A stretch of DNA of 64,000 bases from Rallus limicola (Eukaryota; Chordata; Aves; Gruiformes; Rallidae). Position 1 is the first letter of the stretch, and each line of letters opens with the position of its first letter. The translations under genes and the position numbers were made by a program. The notes under the pieces are model-generated. The model was not told the DNA's origin. It was given only the letters and a program-made list of their open reading frames with translations, and did not search any database. The stretch covers positions 15,740,146 to 15,804,145 of the forward strand of contig JAKCOZ010000001.1 in NCBI GenBank assembly GCA_022605955.1. Reading direction: 5' to 3'. Shown piece after piece: positions 25,255 through 37,634 of this stretch.

Positions 25255-25690
25255 ATTATCTGGAAATGAGAACACCCAGTGAGTGACAAAATTGCAGACA
25301 ACACCAAGTTATTTGAGGTAGCTAAGACCAAAAGGAACAGAGAAGAACCTGAGTGAGACCTAAGCAAATAGACAATGTGATAATAAGTTATATTCAATGT
25401 TGGCAAATGCAAATAATACCTCTAAAGAGGGGAAAACCATACATTATTCACACATCTTTCAGATTTGTGAAATAAATGTCTTACCAAAGAAAGGAACCGA
25501 GATGGCAATAGGAACAGCTGAATGCTGAGCTCAGCTTAATTGTGCAGCTGTGGCAAAAATACCCAACCACGATGTCAGAACACAGGATGAAGTGATACAA
25601 AGACTGTGCTGAGCCCTCTAATTCAGGGGTGAGATCACACCCAGATTACTGTACACAGTGTGGGTCACCATCTCAAAGGGGAAAAAAAAC
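25255..25690 (+). mobile_element. Old CR1-clade LINE fragment, RT C-terminal part
   Basis: The plus strand reads I-A-D-N-T-K-L-F-E from 25291, matching the CR1 reverse-transcriptase motif FADDTKL with the second catalytic aspartate changed to asparagine. About 100 bp on, ttcaatgttggcaaatgcaa reads FNVGKC, the CR1 FNKGKCRVL segment. The block gggtgagatcacacccagat near 25628 and actgtacacagtgtgggtca just after match the CR1 stretch 'gtgaggccgcacctcgaata' and 'ctgtgttcagttttggg'. Stops and indels are frequent. It is clearly older than the copy at 11440. Boundaries are approximate. Confidence 0.75.
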
Positions 25691-28600
25691 CAAACAAACT
25701 GTAATGGGGAGGGTGGGTAAAGCACAGCCGTGACTAGGGTGATTTAGGAAACACACTAACAGTTCTTGTGGATGGAATACTTGTGTGGCCTACGGCCATG
25801 TCCCCACCTTCTCCAGTGTCTCAGGCGAAACAGCCTGATGTGGATGTCCCCACATATCACACCCTACCATAGTGTTTCAGTCATCTCAGGTCTGGCCTGC
25901 AAAAGAATCAATCTTGAATTTAACTCCTATGAATATTAAAGCTCATGGCTGGGAACATCTCATTTTTTTCAGTGGTTGATTTTCCCCCTTCCCTCCACCA
26001 TTGCTATTATTGAATTCCCTACTTCTGTTATGTAAAGTCATTTGCGCTATTGTGCTCAGAGAATATGGCAAGCACGGCAGACAGCACACAAAATAAGATG
26101 ATATTGTATCACTTATCTGAAAATCTGTGCTTACAGCAGAGGAGGAAGGAGGAGAGGGCTCCTGCAGAAACTACAGGTTGGGGGGGGTCTGCAAAGGTGC
26201 CTGGAATAGAGCCACTGGGTGTGCACTGCCTTAGGGCTCTGCATACGCAGGGATCTGCTCAACAGCAAGCGGCCCAGGGGAGGCTGGCCACATGTGTTGC
26301 AGGTTCTCGGTCACCACTCCCCCAGGCAATGCTTACCAAGGAGCAGAGCAGACATTGCAACAAGAGGGGTCTCCCAACCCTCTCTTCATACACCAGGGAA
26401 ACAGCCGGCAGCAGCACAGGCTCCTGGCAGCTCTCAGGGTTAACAGCTACTGGCTCCTGATTTGTGTTTCTGAAAGAGAAGCTGTGGCAGAAATGATAAA
26501 ACTCTCCTCCATTTGGACGAAGGAGAGGATTTTGTAGTACATGGGTTTGCTTTGGCTAATTAAAAGCACAAGGCCGTGCAAGGAAAGCAGTGCTTTAATC
26601 GCCGAAAATAGCTGGAATTAAAACTAATCATGAGCATTTAGCTTGCCACAGATAAAGATGTTTGAAAGTGTTTCTGCCAGGGGCTGTGGGCTGCCTTCAC
26701 ACAGCTACAGGAGAAAATGTACACAGAGTCCCTCACTGACACAGCATCATGTAAACCTGTGTGCTCTGCCACCCTCAGGGACTCAACAGCCCTATCAGGA
26801 GGGGACAGAATACCATGACTCAATTCCTCAAGCAGCAAAGCTCAACTACCACCTCGACACAAACAAAGTCTCCTTGCTCCTGGATGAAGGAAGCCTCTCC
26901 AGTGCATCAACAGGCTGAGGAGCAGGAGAACCCCAAAGGCAGAGGAAACCCCAGTAGTCAGTCCCCTTCCCTCCCTTCTCCTGCTGTAGCTCATTACTTC
27001 CTGCAGTCATAGCTCCATCTCCAAGATGCTCTTCTCCTTACACTCAATACCACTGCGCTGGACACTCTTTGGTGCTGCCAAAATGGCAGATAACAGCAAT
27101 CCACCACCCAACTCAGCCAACTTTAAAAGACTCTAGAAAGCAAAGTCCATCAGAAACCTGAAGTATCTGGTGGGTGTTTGCTTTGCAGTATGGGGATGGA
27201 CAAACTCCAAGCTCCTAAGTCAACCAGCCACATCAGACATGCAATATGTAGCCAGAGCCACAATGTACTTCATGTTGCTGAGGAAGGAGGGCCAATTCAT
27301 CGTGATCTACACCACCTACTGTGCCAAGGCCCCCAATTACTCAGCAACCATCCCATCAACCAAGCCCTGCTCTCCAACACAGATTCAAAATGGGAAATCA
27401 CTTGAAGTACAGGCACACTCATACAGTTCATGGACTAACAGTTGACCTAGATAATTAGTGGGGCCTCTTATTGTTGTACCAGTGAGTCCTTGGCTCTATT
27501 GGAGAGTCCCCAGTGATGAATGTGGACAAAGCACAGGTTCAGCAAGTCCTGCCTCCGAGCTTTGAGGCAATGGTTTTATTCGTTTCAGGTTACATCAGGA
27601 TAGCGCACTCTTTTCCAGCTTCCTAGGAATTTCCTACATCTCCATTTTCGAGCATCCTCCTACAGACCCTAATCATGAATGATTTATAACCACATTCAAA
27701 AGAAAGGGTACTCAACTTGCAATTCTGCATGGCTTCTCCCTACAAATTGTCTGTTATTCCTCTTGCTGACTTTCTACTGCATTTCTGAATATTCAAACGG
27801 CTTAGGAAATGCCCTGCAATTCATTAATATCATACATCAACTACCCACACATAAACACACACAAGTGAATAATTCTAGTCCATAATCATATGGCTGTATA
27901 AAACCAGCACTGGAAGTAAAACAGCTTCTGAACAGCTACTGCAGATTATATTTTCATGAGCCCATAGCTCAGCGGTCACACCAGGCCATGCAGGTGAAGA
28001 CATCTGCTTGCACAGAGACAAGCTTCCATTGTGAGAACGGCAAAGGTCTGTCACGCTACACTGGGATTCAGAATTTAAAGTCCATGAGCAAATTAAAATA
28101 GACTGCTTCATCAACAGTTTTGCAGGAATGTCTTCTGGCCTTGACCAAGCTTGGAGAGGCCTAAGACCACAAGAGGACTGAAATTATTTAAACTGACCTC
28201 CCATGTGACAGGCTTGACAGTTGCCTCACAGACCTAGATGAGATTCCAGCATTTTAGTGGTACCTGGTGGCCCATGTTCAGCCATAGGGGCATCTGGCTA
28301 CAGAGACTCAAAGTGCCTTTGTTTCCAATAGGTCTTAGCTCCTGCTACTAAGTGATAGATGCCAAAACTTCACTACTTCAAACGAGAAATTAAGGAAAGC
28401 CAACAAAAATAAAAGAAGCAAGCTTGTCCTTATCCAAGCAGCAAATCCCTCTTCAATAGTTTCCACTCACTATCAAATCCTCCTCTTTCACTGATGACAT
28501 CCGCAGCTCCACCTTACTTTCAGCAACCTTAGCACCCCCACCCCTCCAAGGACTGACTCCCACATGCCAAACTCACAGCAGAGATGCTGAGCCACATCCC

Positions 28601-28789
28601 TTTCCATTCAGGACCAAGATGGGGAACAGTCAACTGCCAACCAGGGTGATGCCCATTCAGATGCCAAAACTGGCCAAATCAGAGTCCATTCTCTGCCCAG
28701 TAGCATGAGTAGCTCAGAGCATACAGAGATGTATTCACAGGATTCTGGTCAGGTTAAGGAAAGTGATTTCCCTTCATACAGTACTTGTT
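25691..28789. other. Non-coding DNA, no gene recognised
   Basis: It contains a G8 run (26180-26187), a 136-codon plus-strand frame (26050-26460) without recognisable domains, and the AT-rich block at 26535-26665. The 'cccatagctcagcggt' string near 27960 recalls the start of a tRNA, but no cloverleaf or B box follows. Confidence 0.58.
26535..26665. promoter_or_regulatory. Possible conserved non-coding element
   Basis: This block packs ctaattaaaagc, gctttaatcgccg, ggaattaaaactaatcatga and cagataaagatg (GATA-like) into about 100 bp. It keeps CpGs (ggccgtg, aatcgccgaa) in otherwise AT-rich DNA. Repeated homeodomain cores in unique sequence are typical of ancient vertebrate enhancers. This is an inference from motif density. 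Confidence 0.35.
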
Positions 28790-29275
28790 AGGCTATATAT
28801 GGATACTTGGATCAACTATGGATCTGCCAGTACAAGAAAGATGCTGATAAACTGAATCAGATTCAGTGAAAGGCTACCAAGATGTTCAGGGCACTGAAGC
28901 ACTTACCCTGCAAGGAGAAGTTGATGGACTGGGGCTTTTTCAGCCTTAAGAGAAGATTTGAGGGACCTAATAAGCCTCCATCCAGGACACAAGTGGATAT
29001 GGAGCCAGGGTTTTTCCTACAGTACATGGCAGGAGAACAAGAAACGATAGTCTTTAAATGGAACAGGGGAGCATAAGAGTTTGTCATATGTAGAGTGAAG
29101 CTATAGCAAACATTGTCCAGAACAGTGGTGCAGGCTCCATCCTTTGAGGTTTTCAAAACCCGATGGGAAAGAGCCCTGAGCAGCCCATCCCAAGTTCAGT
29201 GCCAATATTGCTTTAAGCATGAGATTGGATTCCCAAGGGACATCCTGTGGTCCCTTCCAGTATGAAGGATACAAC
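28790..29275 (+). mobile_element. CR1 LINE, 3' part, plus strand
   Basis: The segment follows the CR1 3' ORF2/UTR order. It has gtgaaaggctaccaagatgt (CR1 'agaagggcaacgaagctggt'), gcaaggagaagttgatggac and ttttcagccttaagagaaga ('ttcagcctggagaagagaag'). Next come gaggttttcaaaacccgatg, gggaaagagccctgagcagc and gtcccttccagtatgaagga. It lacks a clean attctatga tail, so it is either 3'-eroded or an older subfamily than 11440-11743. No intact coding capacity remains; the 97- and 64-codon frames over it are chance. Confidence 0.82.
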
Positions 29276-32200
29276 AGTTTTTCTTCCCCTTCAGAACCAC
29301 AGTGCCCATTTCGTCAACTTCCAATCCCAGGCAGGCATTCAAGTGCAGTGGACATGTCAGTAACTGAATAAAACAGGATGGCTTTGAAAAGCCAAACCTG
29401 TTCCTTAATCACAAAGACATCAGTACAGATACCCAAGGGAATTTCCCCTGCCTTCATCCTCCACACAGGCAATGTCTCTCTGCCCTCCACACACCATCCT
29501 TTCCTGAGGGCAGATGCTCCATTTGCTCTTTCACTTTCGTTTATGAGGTTGCAGCTCTACTGCTACCCTTACTCTAGAATTTGGCAGCCTTATTCTCTTG
29601 CCAGAGAAGGAAGAAGTTTCTCTGCTGTGACATGAAGAGATGTCACTTTTGTATTCCTGTCATTTTCCCCAGATGCACATCACTCTCCCAGTCTCCAAGG
29701 GAATGTGCATATTCACACAAAGTTGGAAACGAATATGCCTGGATCAGCCCCCAGACCAGGCACGCATACACAGCCTTGTGCTAACACACCCACCCACTCA
29801 AAGATTAACTAAATTTTGACCTGATTGCATCCAATTAACCTGAATTTCTCACTTTCTTGCAAAGCAGTTTCCTTTGCAAGCCCGTTGGCCTTTACCTTGT
29901 GGCTATATGATAAGTATGATGCCCCAGAAAAATTGAACGGGAGAGGAAAGCAATGGGTATGGAAGAAAAAAAAGCAATATAAGGCAGCGGCATAAGAAAA
30001 AGACAGGTGACAAATTATCAGGGGTATTTTCTTACCCAATAAAATTTTACTAAAACAATCATTTGTTTTGTTCTTCCCCTCTATCTGCCCCTACATTCAG
30101 TGATGGGACAAGTATTTCACCCTTTGACACATCAGGAGAGCAGCTCCCATTCTGCAGGTGTCTGCTGAAGGAAGGCACTTGGGCACAAGCTTTAGGCTAG
30201 TCCCATGCCAGGGGAGACACTGCCATCCCAGAGATGACAGCAACACAATGCAAGGAAAATAAAGCAACAGAGCATTAATGAAAGGGAGAAAAAAATATAG
30301 AATAAGCAGAAAATCTGCAAATAGAACCAAAAAAAAAATAGAGGAGAGAAGAAAATGAAGATGAGAAATTAAAGCTAAGAAAGACACAGAAGCAAAAACG
30401 GGTGTGTGTAAGGCCAGTGAAAGGTGTTGGGGGTGCAGTGGATGGAAGAAAAGTTGTACTGAAATATATTTGGATCAAGAGAAAAAGGCTTCAGTCCAGA
30501 AAAAAAAATACACAACACCACAAGAGCTAGTTAGAAGAGATACAGCTCCAGTCAACACAGTTCCTGCAGCCCGCCACTCCCCAGGCGGAGCCACAGGTCT
30601 CCTTCACTGCAGGTGCAACTCCCCTCGGCTGGGGATACTGCAGCCCAGTATAGTTCCAATAAATAGTGATCGTGACATCGCAGAGAGAATGGGGGCAGGT
30701 GGAGAAGGAAAGAAAACCCAAAGGGGGATTAAATGAGACCAAGCCCATTTGTCAAACAAAGCAGGAGAAAGAAATAGGGACTTATTTTTGGATAGTGCTT
30801 CTGAAGTGAGTAACCCTGCTCCCTCCTGCTTGGTCCTGTAGCCCACCTCCCTCCCTCGGTTCACTGCTCTATTTTGGGTTTAATTATACACCGAGCACAG
30901 GGACTAGAACACACCAAGATCTTCCCTGGTGCAGAATCCAAACTCTTCTGTTTTGCCTTTTCTCTTTTCCATTTCATGCATAGACCTATTAAAAGAAGGA
31001 GGGGGGGGGGGGGGGGTGTGAAGAAGAGAAAACCATTCTTTTGTTTCTCAGATGAACAGGAACACTATTTGTTTTTTCACTCTCTGGGCCCCGGTGCTGA
31101 GACAGCTCTGACTATTGTGAGTAAAGGTTTTACGGGGTGATGTTTTTTTTCCTCTCTTTGAAAAGAGGGGAATAGCCTGAAAGCAGAAAGCTGCAAACAA
31201 CTGCAAAGAAATAAGGGGGTCAGAAAGAGAGGCAGGAGGAGAGGTCTTTGATTTATTAAAAAAAAACCTCACCCAGATATAGGAAATTATTTCCACTGCT
31301 CTGTCCCCTTTGGGTAGGTCCCCAAGGTCACTGCATCAAGTGCAACTACAAGGTGTGCCAGGTCTAGTGCATATCCCTGACCACTCAGGTGGAACATCAC
31401 AGCAGGGAGAGACCTGAAGCCAGTGACAGACAAGCAGTAAGGACTGGGGGTGTGTCCTGTCCCACATCATCTGGCATTGAGACCAACACCCTCCTTGCAG
31501 TCCTGGGCTGCCACCCTGCTCTTAAGACAGCCCCTGTAGCAGACATATCCCCCCCCTCTTTGGGGACACCCTGACCCAAGTGTGGGAGAGCACCAGTTTC
31601 GGTGACAGCACACAACAAAGACTATGTCTAGGCTAAAACCACAGGTGGTAAGTGCCAGGAGTCCACACAAAGTCAAAAAGATGCCACCACCACAAAACAG
31701 GGCTGACTCGCTGTTTCTGGACGCTTCTCTTCAGAAAGCGAAGCTTTCCTCTGCCCAGCCAGCTGGCTCTAAAGTGCTTCTCTGATGCCTGAGAGCATGC
31801 AATTAGCGCTACTAATTGTTTGCACAATTGCAGTGCTTACATGCCCTGGTCGGATCAGGACCTGTACTTCAGGTACCACACAAAGGAAAAACACAGCAAG
31901 ACAATTTCTTCCCTCCACTGTAGGCCACCAAGGGAACTACAGCAGCCATGGCATTTGAGGCAGCAATATGAAATCAGGATGGAGGGGGATGGCAGCCCTT
32001 CCCTTGCAGCCTTCAAGGGTGGGCAAGGCAATCCCTCCTCACAGCAGGCTTCCCAGGTTTGCAGCATGCAGGGCTTTTAGGCAAAGGGGAGGATGACAAA
32101 AGACAAGGTACAGGGCACAGACAGATGCCGAGGCAACGAGCCTCTTGTGTGCAGAGAGTTACTGGTGTGGGACCTTTCTCTTTTATTCTTCATCAATGGA

Positions 32201-33775
32201 AAGATGAATCAGTAGATGCATATGACAGACTTAAAGCTCAAATATGTCAGTCTGAGGAAATACGGTTCTTTAGTGAAAAGATTAGGCTCATACACAGAAT
32301 ACAATAGGACCAAGCAAGTCAGACTCATGTGGGAAGCTGATTTAACCTTAACCCAAGCCAGAGAGATTTTTCAAATTCTGTGAAATGCAAATTTAGGCTT
32401 GAGACAGCAGAAGCAGCTATTCCAGGTGACATCATTAAAAAAAGAGACAAAGAAATCCCCAGAGCTGAAAGATGCAGAAAACTAAAGCAACAATCAAAGA
32501 TCTCCAGAACAGAAGTACAAAGGGTAACTCCACACCCTGTCACAGCCAAGGAAGATCCTCTGGTGCCTCCACCGCAGCTGTACCAAGCCTTACACAAACA
32601 GGAAAATAAAAGCCAGAAAACACTCAGCATTTGGTCAATTATGTCATCAGTGCTTACACACAAGAAATGGGTTTTCAAAGTTATATCGCAGCTATAAGCC
32701 AAAGCTTCTTGCATGCTTGGGCAGGATCAGGGCAATGATCCATGTCTTTGGTAACTGCAGTGACCACAGTACAAACTGCCTCAGGTTTGCAGCTATAGCT
32801 GAATAGAGACAGAGCTCTATCTTTTTATGCCAGGCACCAGTGCTCCGGGCAGTGTTAATCCTAGAAAATAAATAGCATAGCTAAGGAAAATGCACAGAAA
32901 TATAAGGCAAGGCATGCTGCTTATTCAGGACTTGAAGTACAAGGGCAAATAACTATTAACACCCTGCTCAAAATGAAAAAAAGAAATAATGAAAAAAACC
33001 CAAAACACCCCACTGGTAGCTTAGTGACAACCTTCCATTGGTGCATGCAGATTAATGCTTACTAGCTACAGGCCAGACCTCACTGCAATGCCAGACACGA
33101 GATCAGCTGCAAGCGTCTTCTTGTACAGCATGGCTGTCTCCAAGGCCCTGCAGAGAAACACGGGGCTCCTCCGTAGTGTGGCCCTCCCATCGTGAGCTGC
33201 ATTAAGATGGAGGGTAATCACTGCTGAGTCATTCAGAAGGGACAGGAAAATAATCTCCAAGCAGGAGGAAGAGGAGGCAGAAGCAACGTTCAGGCTGAAG
33301 GTCAGTGATCAGATGCATTTCAGAGACAGAGCACCATGGGGAAAAAAAGTTATTTTAAATATTTTTTTACAAGAAAAAAAGTCTTAACCCCAGTGTGGTC
33401 AAATATTCATCAGGCTGCATAGGCTGCCAAGGGTGTGGGTTTCTCTCCATGGGCAGGACTCAGCATTATTACAGACTAGTGAGAGACTCCTGAGGCACAA
33501 GGAGGGGCTCTGTGAGGAGCAGGATCTCCCCTGCTTGCATGTGTCAAGGTTAAATGGCCATGTGGAGTCTCTGATGTCCAACAAGGGGGAGTGCACACAG
33601 CAGGATTTCTGCTGCAGAGGCCTTTGTATGTTGTCTTTTGTTTGGTTGGGGTTTTTTAAGTCTACATGGCTCCCTCCTTGCAACAGCTTTGAATTGAGAC
33701 CTGTAGAAAGGAATTGAAGTAAGACCAAGGGGTTCAAGAGATGGATGGTCCAGACAACTGTGCTCTTCTCCTTTA
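29276..33775. other. Non-coding DNA, no gene recognised
   Basis: Purine-rich tracts lie at about 30270-30390 and 30988-31031. From 32059 to 32697 one plus-strand frame is interrupted by only two stops and reads as charged sequence (for example DAYDRLKAQICQSEEIRFF). I cannot place it in a family, and a run this open is expected once or twice by chance in a window of this size. A 151-codon minus-strand frame (33854-33399) is likewise unrecognised. Confidence 0.57.
31001..31016 (+). repeat. G16 homopolymer in a purine tract
   Basis: Sixteen consecutive G are preceded by aaaagaagga and followed shortly by gaagaagagaaaa. This makes a nearly pure purine strand of about 40 bases. It is the longest guanine run in the window and could fold into a quadruplex or triplex. 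Confidence 0.92.
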
Positions 33776-33809
33776 GAGAGCTAAAAAAATAATTTCTCCT
33801 AATGTGCAG

Positions 33810-33900
33810 AAACCATAATGGTACAGAAAGCCTGGAGAGTTGTAGAAAAAGCAAAGCTTCCTGTGAAGTCAGAATCTGCGACTGTTACGGAAAGACTGAG
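33810..33900 (+). other. Candidate 91-nt exon, plus strand
   Basis: A strong donor, CTGAG|gtaagtgt, closes the interval. An acceptor, ttctcctaatgtgcag, opens it. Two of three frames are open throughout: one contains MVQKAWRVVEKAKLPVKSES, the other HNGTESLESCRKSKASCEVR. A second acceptor 34 bp upstream, gctcttctcctttag, has a better pyrimidine tract and would give a 125-nt exon starting at 33776, but then all frames contain stops, so that form would be untranslated. I recognise no gene. Splice-signal quality is the only evidence. Confidence 0.2.
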
Positions 33901-34139
33901 GTAAGTGTGGCTATCCAGTAATGGGTGGGATTTACATAAAGCCATGTGAACACTAAGAAAACCCACTGCTGAAGAGAAAGCTGCATGCCCAAAAGACACA
34001 GGACATTATACATGTGCACATACAAGCATTTTGACAAAAAAACCCCAAGAGTTAAGCTTAAATTAGTGAGGGTGCATACAATGTTTGGATGTCATCTAAG
34101 AACTCTCTTCAGGTCTTGCAAAGACTGTCCACTTAGATC

Positions 34140-34300
34140 ATTACAGAATTATGAAATACTGAGTTTTAATTATTAAATAATCCTTTTCTAATTAGGATAA
34201 GCCATTAAAGCAACAATTAGAGAACAGGGCCTAATTCTCCCCTGTGTTATTCCATTTTCGCGAGGTTCTGCCATGCATAATGTGACATAACAAGAGGTGA
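34140..34300. promoter_or_regulatory. Possible conserved non-coding element
   Basis: Dense homeodomain-type and SOX-like cores occur in unique sequence: gttttaattattaaataatc, ttctaattagg, gccattaaagcaacaattag and gcctaatt. There is a CpG-bearing ttttcgcgag and an octamer-like catgcataatg. The reading as an enhancer is inferential. Confidence 0.3.
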
Positions 34301-37300
34301 AGAGTACACTACAGACAAGCTTTGCTGCAAATATACATGCTTTAGCTAGTAAATGTATTAAAAGCATGATTATAGTAGAGAAAAGCACCAGTGGTCCACA
34401 GTTGATATGGCAGAGATTAAGCAGCTTTCAGCAAACCACCCAACACCACAGCTCAGATCCATAATACAGGTTTCCAAAGACAAGTTTCCTGCTGATTTTT
34501 AAGATCACTCAACCCTACCTTTGAGATGAGTCACAGACTTTAAAGTATTCTGCCACAGTAAGAAAAATCTCCCTGGTTTTGGCTTACCATACTTTACTTA
34601 TCCATTTATCTTCAAATTACAGCATGGCAAAATTCTGCAGTCCCAAGAGGCACTGGACTTTCACTTGGTGTAGGGGGGGGAAGTTGGGGGTAAAAAAAAA
34701 ACTAGATGAGCATTCATGTGTGTCATTAAATGTAGAGAGCCTCAGCACACTTGGGTGTGTTCTTTTGTGCTGTAATATTCACATACAGACATTTAAGACT
34801 TGCATTTTATTCAACTCCAGTAACTCCCACAGAAAATCCATAAACAATAGACTGATCACAACTGTGTTCACCCATGCAAAAACAAAGTGAAGAAACATCT
34901 TCCTCATGATAAATATGTGGACAACATACACATTAAAGCAATCATTCAATGGCTACACATGCACAGAAAACTGATAACAAATGGCTAAATACTTACATGC
35001 AAAGCTTTACAGAAAAAAATTCATTTCTTCTAGATAGTTAAGGTCCATCAGTACCTTGATTTAGAAGCCAAAATGGTTCTTCTCTGTGGGGCAAACAGTT
35101 CATCTCTGCACAAAAAAATCACAACTCATCTTACATTTCATGATCCCAGCTACTTCATGACTACATCACGTGCACATAAGCTCCTAATGAAATCCGGGCA
35201 GATAGCAGAGAGGAGGATTCCTCACTTGTGTCCACCTAGGAGCCAAGCAACAGCCAAGCTCTGGGTCAACCCCTTTTTATGGGGAATTTGACTTGCAGTG
35301 AAGGAAGGAAGCTAAAAAAAAGAAAAAATGAGGAGAATAAAAGCTATGGAGGAAATAGCCACACCAGAACCTAAGTGGATCTACAAGGATTTGTGAGCAT
35401 AATAAAGCTTGAACAAAAAACACTGCAAATCTACTATTAAGCAGTAAAACCACTTCAGGAAAGTGCTGGAACATGGCTGGCCTCCAGCAGCTGGTTTGAG
35501 GGGTATAGAAAGATACCGGAACAGTTAAACACACAGATCAACAGGCCAACTGTATACTGTAATTTAAGGAAGTCAACTGCATTGTCAGAAATTTCTCCCC
35601 CACCTTCCCCAAAAAAAAGTACAGAAGACATTTTGCCCCCTCAAGAGCATCAGCCAGTTGCATTTGGATTGCAATCTCTACATAGAGACAACAGAAACCA
35701 CATCCAGGTGTTTTGTTATCTTGCAGTATTATACAGGGGAGAGAGAAAGATTTAACTGGCTGAAAACCTTTTGAAAGGTTGTATGCCCTTTAGCTTGGTT
35801 TATTTTATGCCTACCTTTTAATACAGAATAATAAAATCCCTGATATAAAATTACAATCTCATAAATATCAAACAGATGGCTGCAGGCTCCTCTTAAGAGC
35901 ATGCTTCGGAGCAGCACCTAGACTACAATATACGATGCCAGAGCTGAGAAGATAATGGAGCTCACTTCACCTGCAGTTCAATAAATCCACTTTGCACTTC
36001 TAAAAATGACTATGTTGTAGTGCAAGGGGGGCAGGAAAAATTGCCCTTTATTTCCAGGTGGAATACAGACTGAGAAAAGAACTGAGTACACCTCTAGCCA
36101 CACCAGGATTGCTTCAGAGTGACCGGCCCCAAACATGGGGGTCACACAGGACCAACTTCTCCTGCAGGCAGGCAGGAGAAAGGCAAAGGTTATTCTGGGC
36201 AGCCTCTCCCCTCTTTTCACAGCAATACCCGGACTTGCAGCTCTCATGCAAGTCTTGCAACTGGCCGTCTCAGCTCTCATTTGAAAACTAGCCACACGAA
36301 AGCAAGTTCCTCCTCCTCTCAATTTCAGTGAAGAGTCTTGAAAACTGGCGCCCTTTGTAGCAAAAGAATAAGGATTTCACCAGCATCCTCCCAAGCCTAA
36401 ACTGGGTTTTAGGGCCAGGCCCCCTGTGTGGAGCAATATCAGTGCTTGACACTTTTCTTGGAGTGGGCAGCACTTGCGTAAACACATTTTCATGGCTTTG
36501 GGAGGACAAAAACCTGTCCTGGCCTTGTTCTCACCAAGTTTGCAGAAGTTTCCCACAGAAGTGATGTCTACACAGTGTCTTGAAAGCAATGCACACACCA
36601 CACTTGTGCTCAGAACCAGTGGGAAGCTGCGACCACATCAGCACACTGTGCTCTCAACACTATCTATTGCTTTATTTCAGTGCCACAGGTAACGGCACGG
36701 CTTAGACTTTGCTCATACCAGGCCGGTTCAGAGTGCTGGCGTGCAAAACCTGTGCCTTCCTTCAAACGATGGAACAGTCACAGCCTTAGCAAAGCAGCTG
36801 TCTCCACGTCCAAATGTGCAGCATTTCAAGTTGAACGACAAAGAGAGACACCTAATTCTGCATGAGTTGCAATTAGTAGTTTCACAAAGAGGCTTGAAGC
36901 AGAAGCAAATTGGGATGGCATTGGCCATTGCAGGAAGAAACCAGTGAGAGGAATGTTCTGTTAAATGGAGCAAGACAGACTGCTCCACCAGCACCTAGAA
37001 GAGACACTTGCTCAAATGCATAGCAGTCACCCGTCTTGGAAAAAGGCAGGTAAAGTGATTTAGAAACCCAGGAGTCAATTCTTCAGCTGAGAAATTTTAG
37101 AATTGCACTAACACATGCTAATTTCATCCTTTTGCCTCCTCATCAAGATGCAAACAGAGAACCTGACATCCCATTGAACCACAAATGTGTAGGTCTAAAA
37201 AGATGCTAAAATTGACAATAAAGAGCTACATCTATCTCTGCTGGATCCTAGAAACACACCAACGGAAGGATTAGATGTCCTATCAGAGATGCCAACAAGT

Positions 37301-37615
37301 AGACAAACAAGGACTTTCTTCCCCACAAGACATCAGTTATCCAAATCCAAGCAAACACCAGACTTGCAAATACAGCTGGGGGAAAGGGAAAATAAACCAA
37401 AATTTTACTATGACATATAAAACCATAATTTAGACAATCAACCAGTACGGCTGAGATCAAACATTGACAGCTGGAAGTCAAAAAGTAAAGCTGCTATCCC
37501 TGCAACAGCAATGCAATTACTTACTGCAGAACACAGCAGGTCAAGAAAAATGTTTCTTCACCTCCCCAGAGAAAAACCTGTACTTTTTGGCATTAAATCA
37601 AAATATCACAGGGGG

Positions 37616-37634
37616 AAAAAAAAAAAAAAAAAAG
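37616..37634 (+). repeat. A19 homopolymer
   Basis: Nineteen consecutive A follow ggggg. No retroposed parent sequence is recognised to the left. Confidence 0.9.

Noticed and set aside
27955..28025. tRNA-like start 'cccatagctcagcggt'
   Set aside because: No B box, anticodon arm or 3' pairing can be drawn.
33399..33854. 151-codon minus-strand frame
   Set aside because: No recognisable domain, Ser/Leu/Cys-rich as expected from reverse-strand chance frames, and it overlaps the plus-strand exon candidate.
36340..36370. tggcgccctttg as a retroviral primer-binding site
   Set aside because: No LTR ends, polypurine tract or retroviral coding motif nearby; match is too short.
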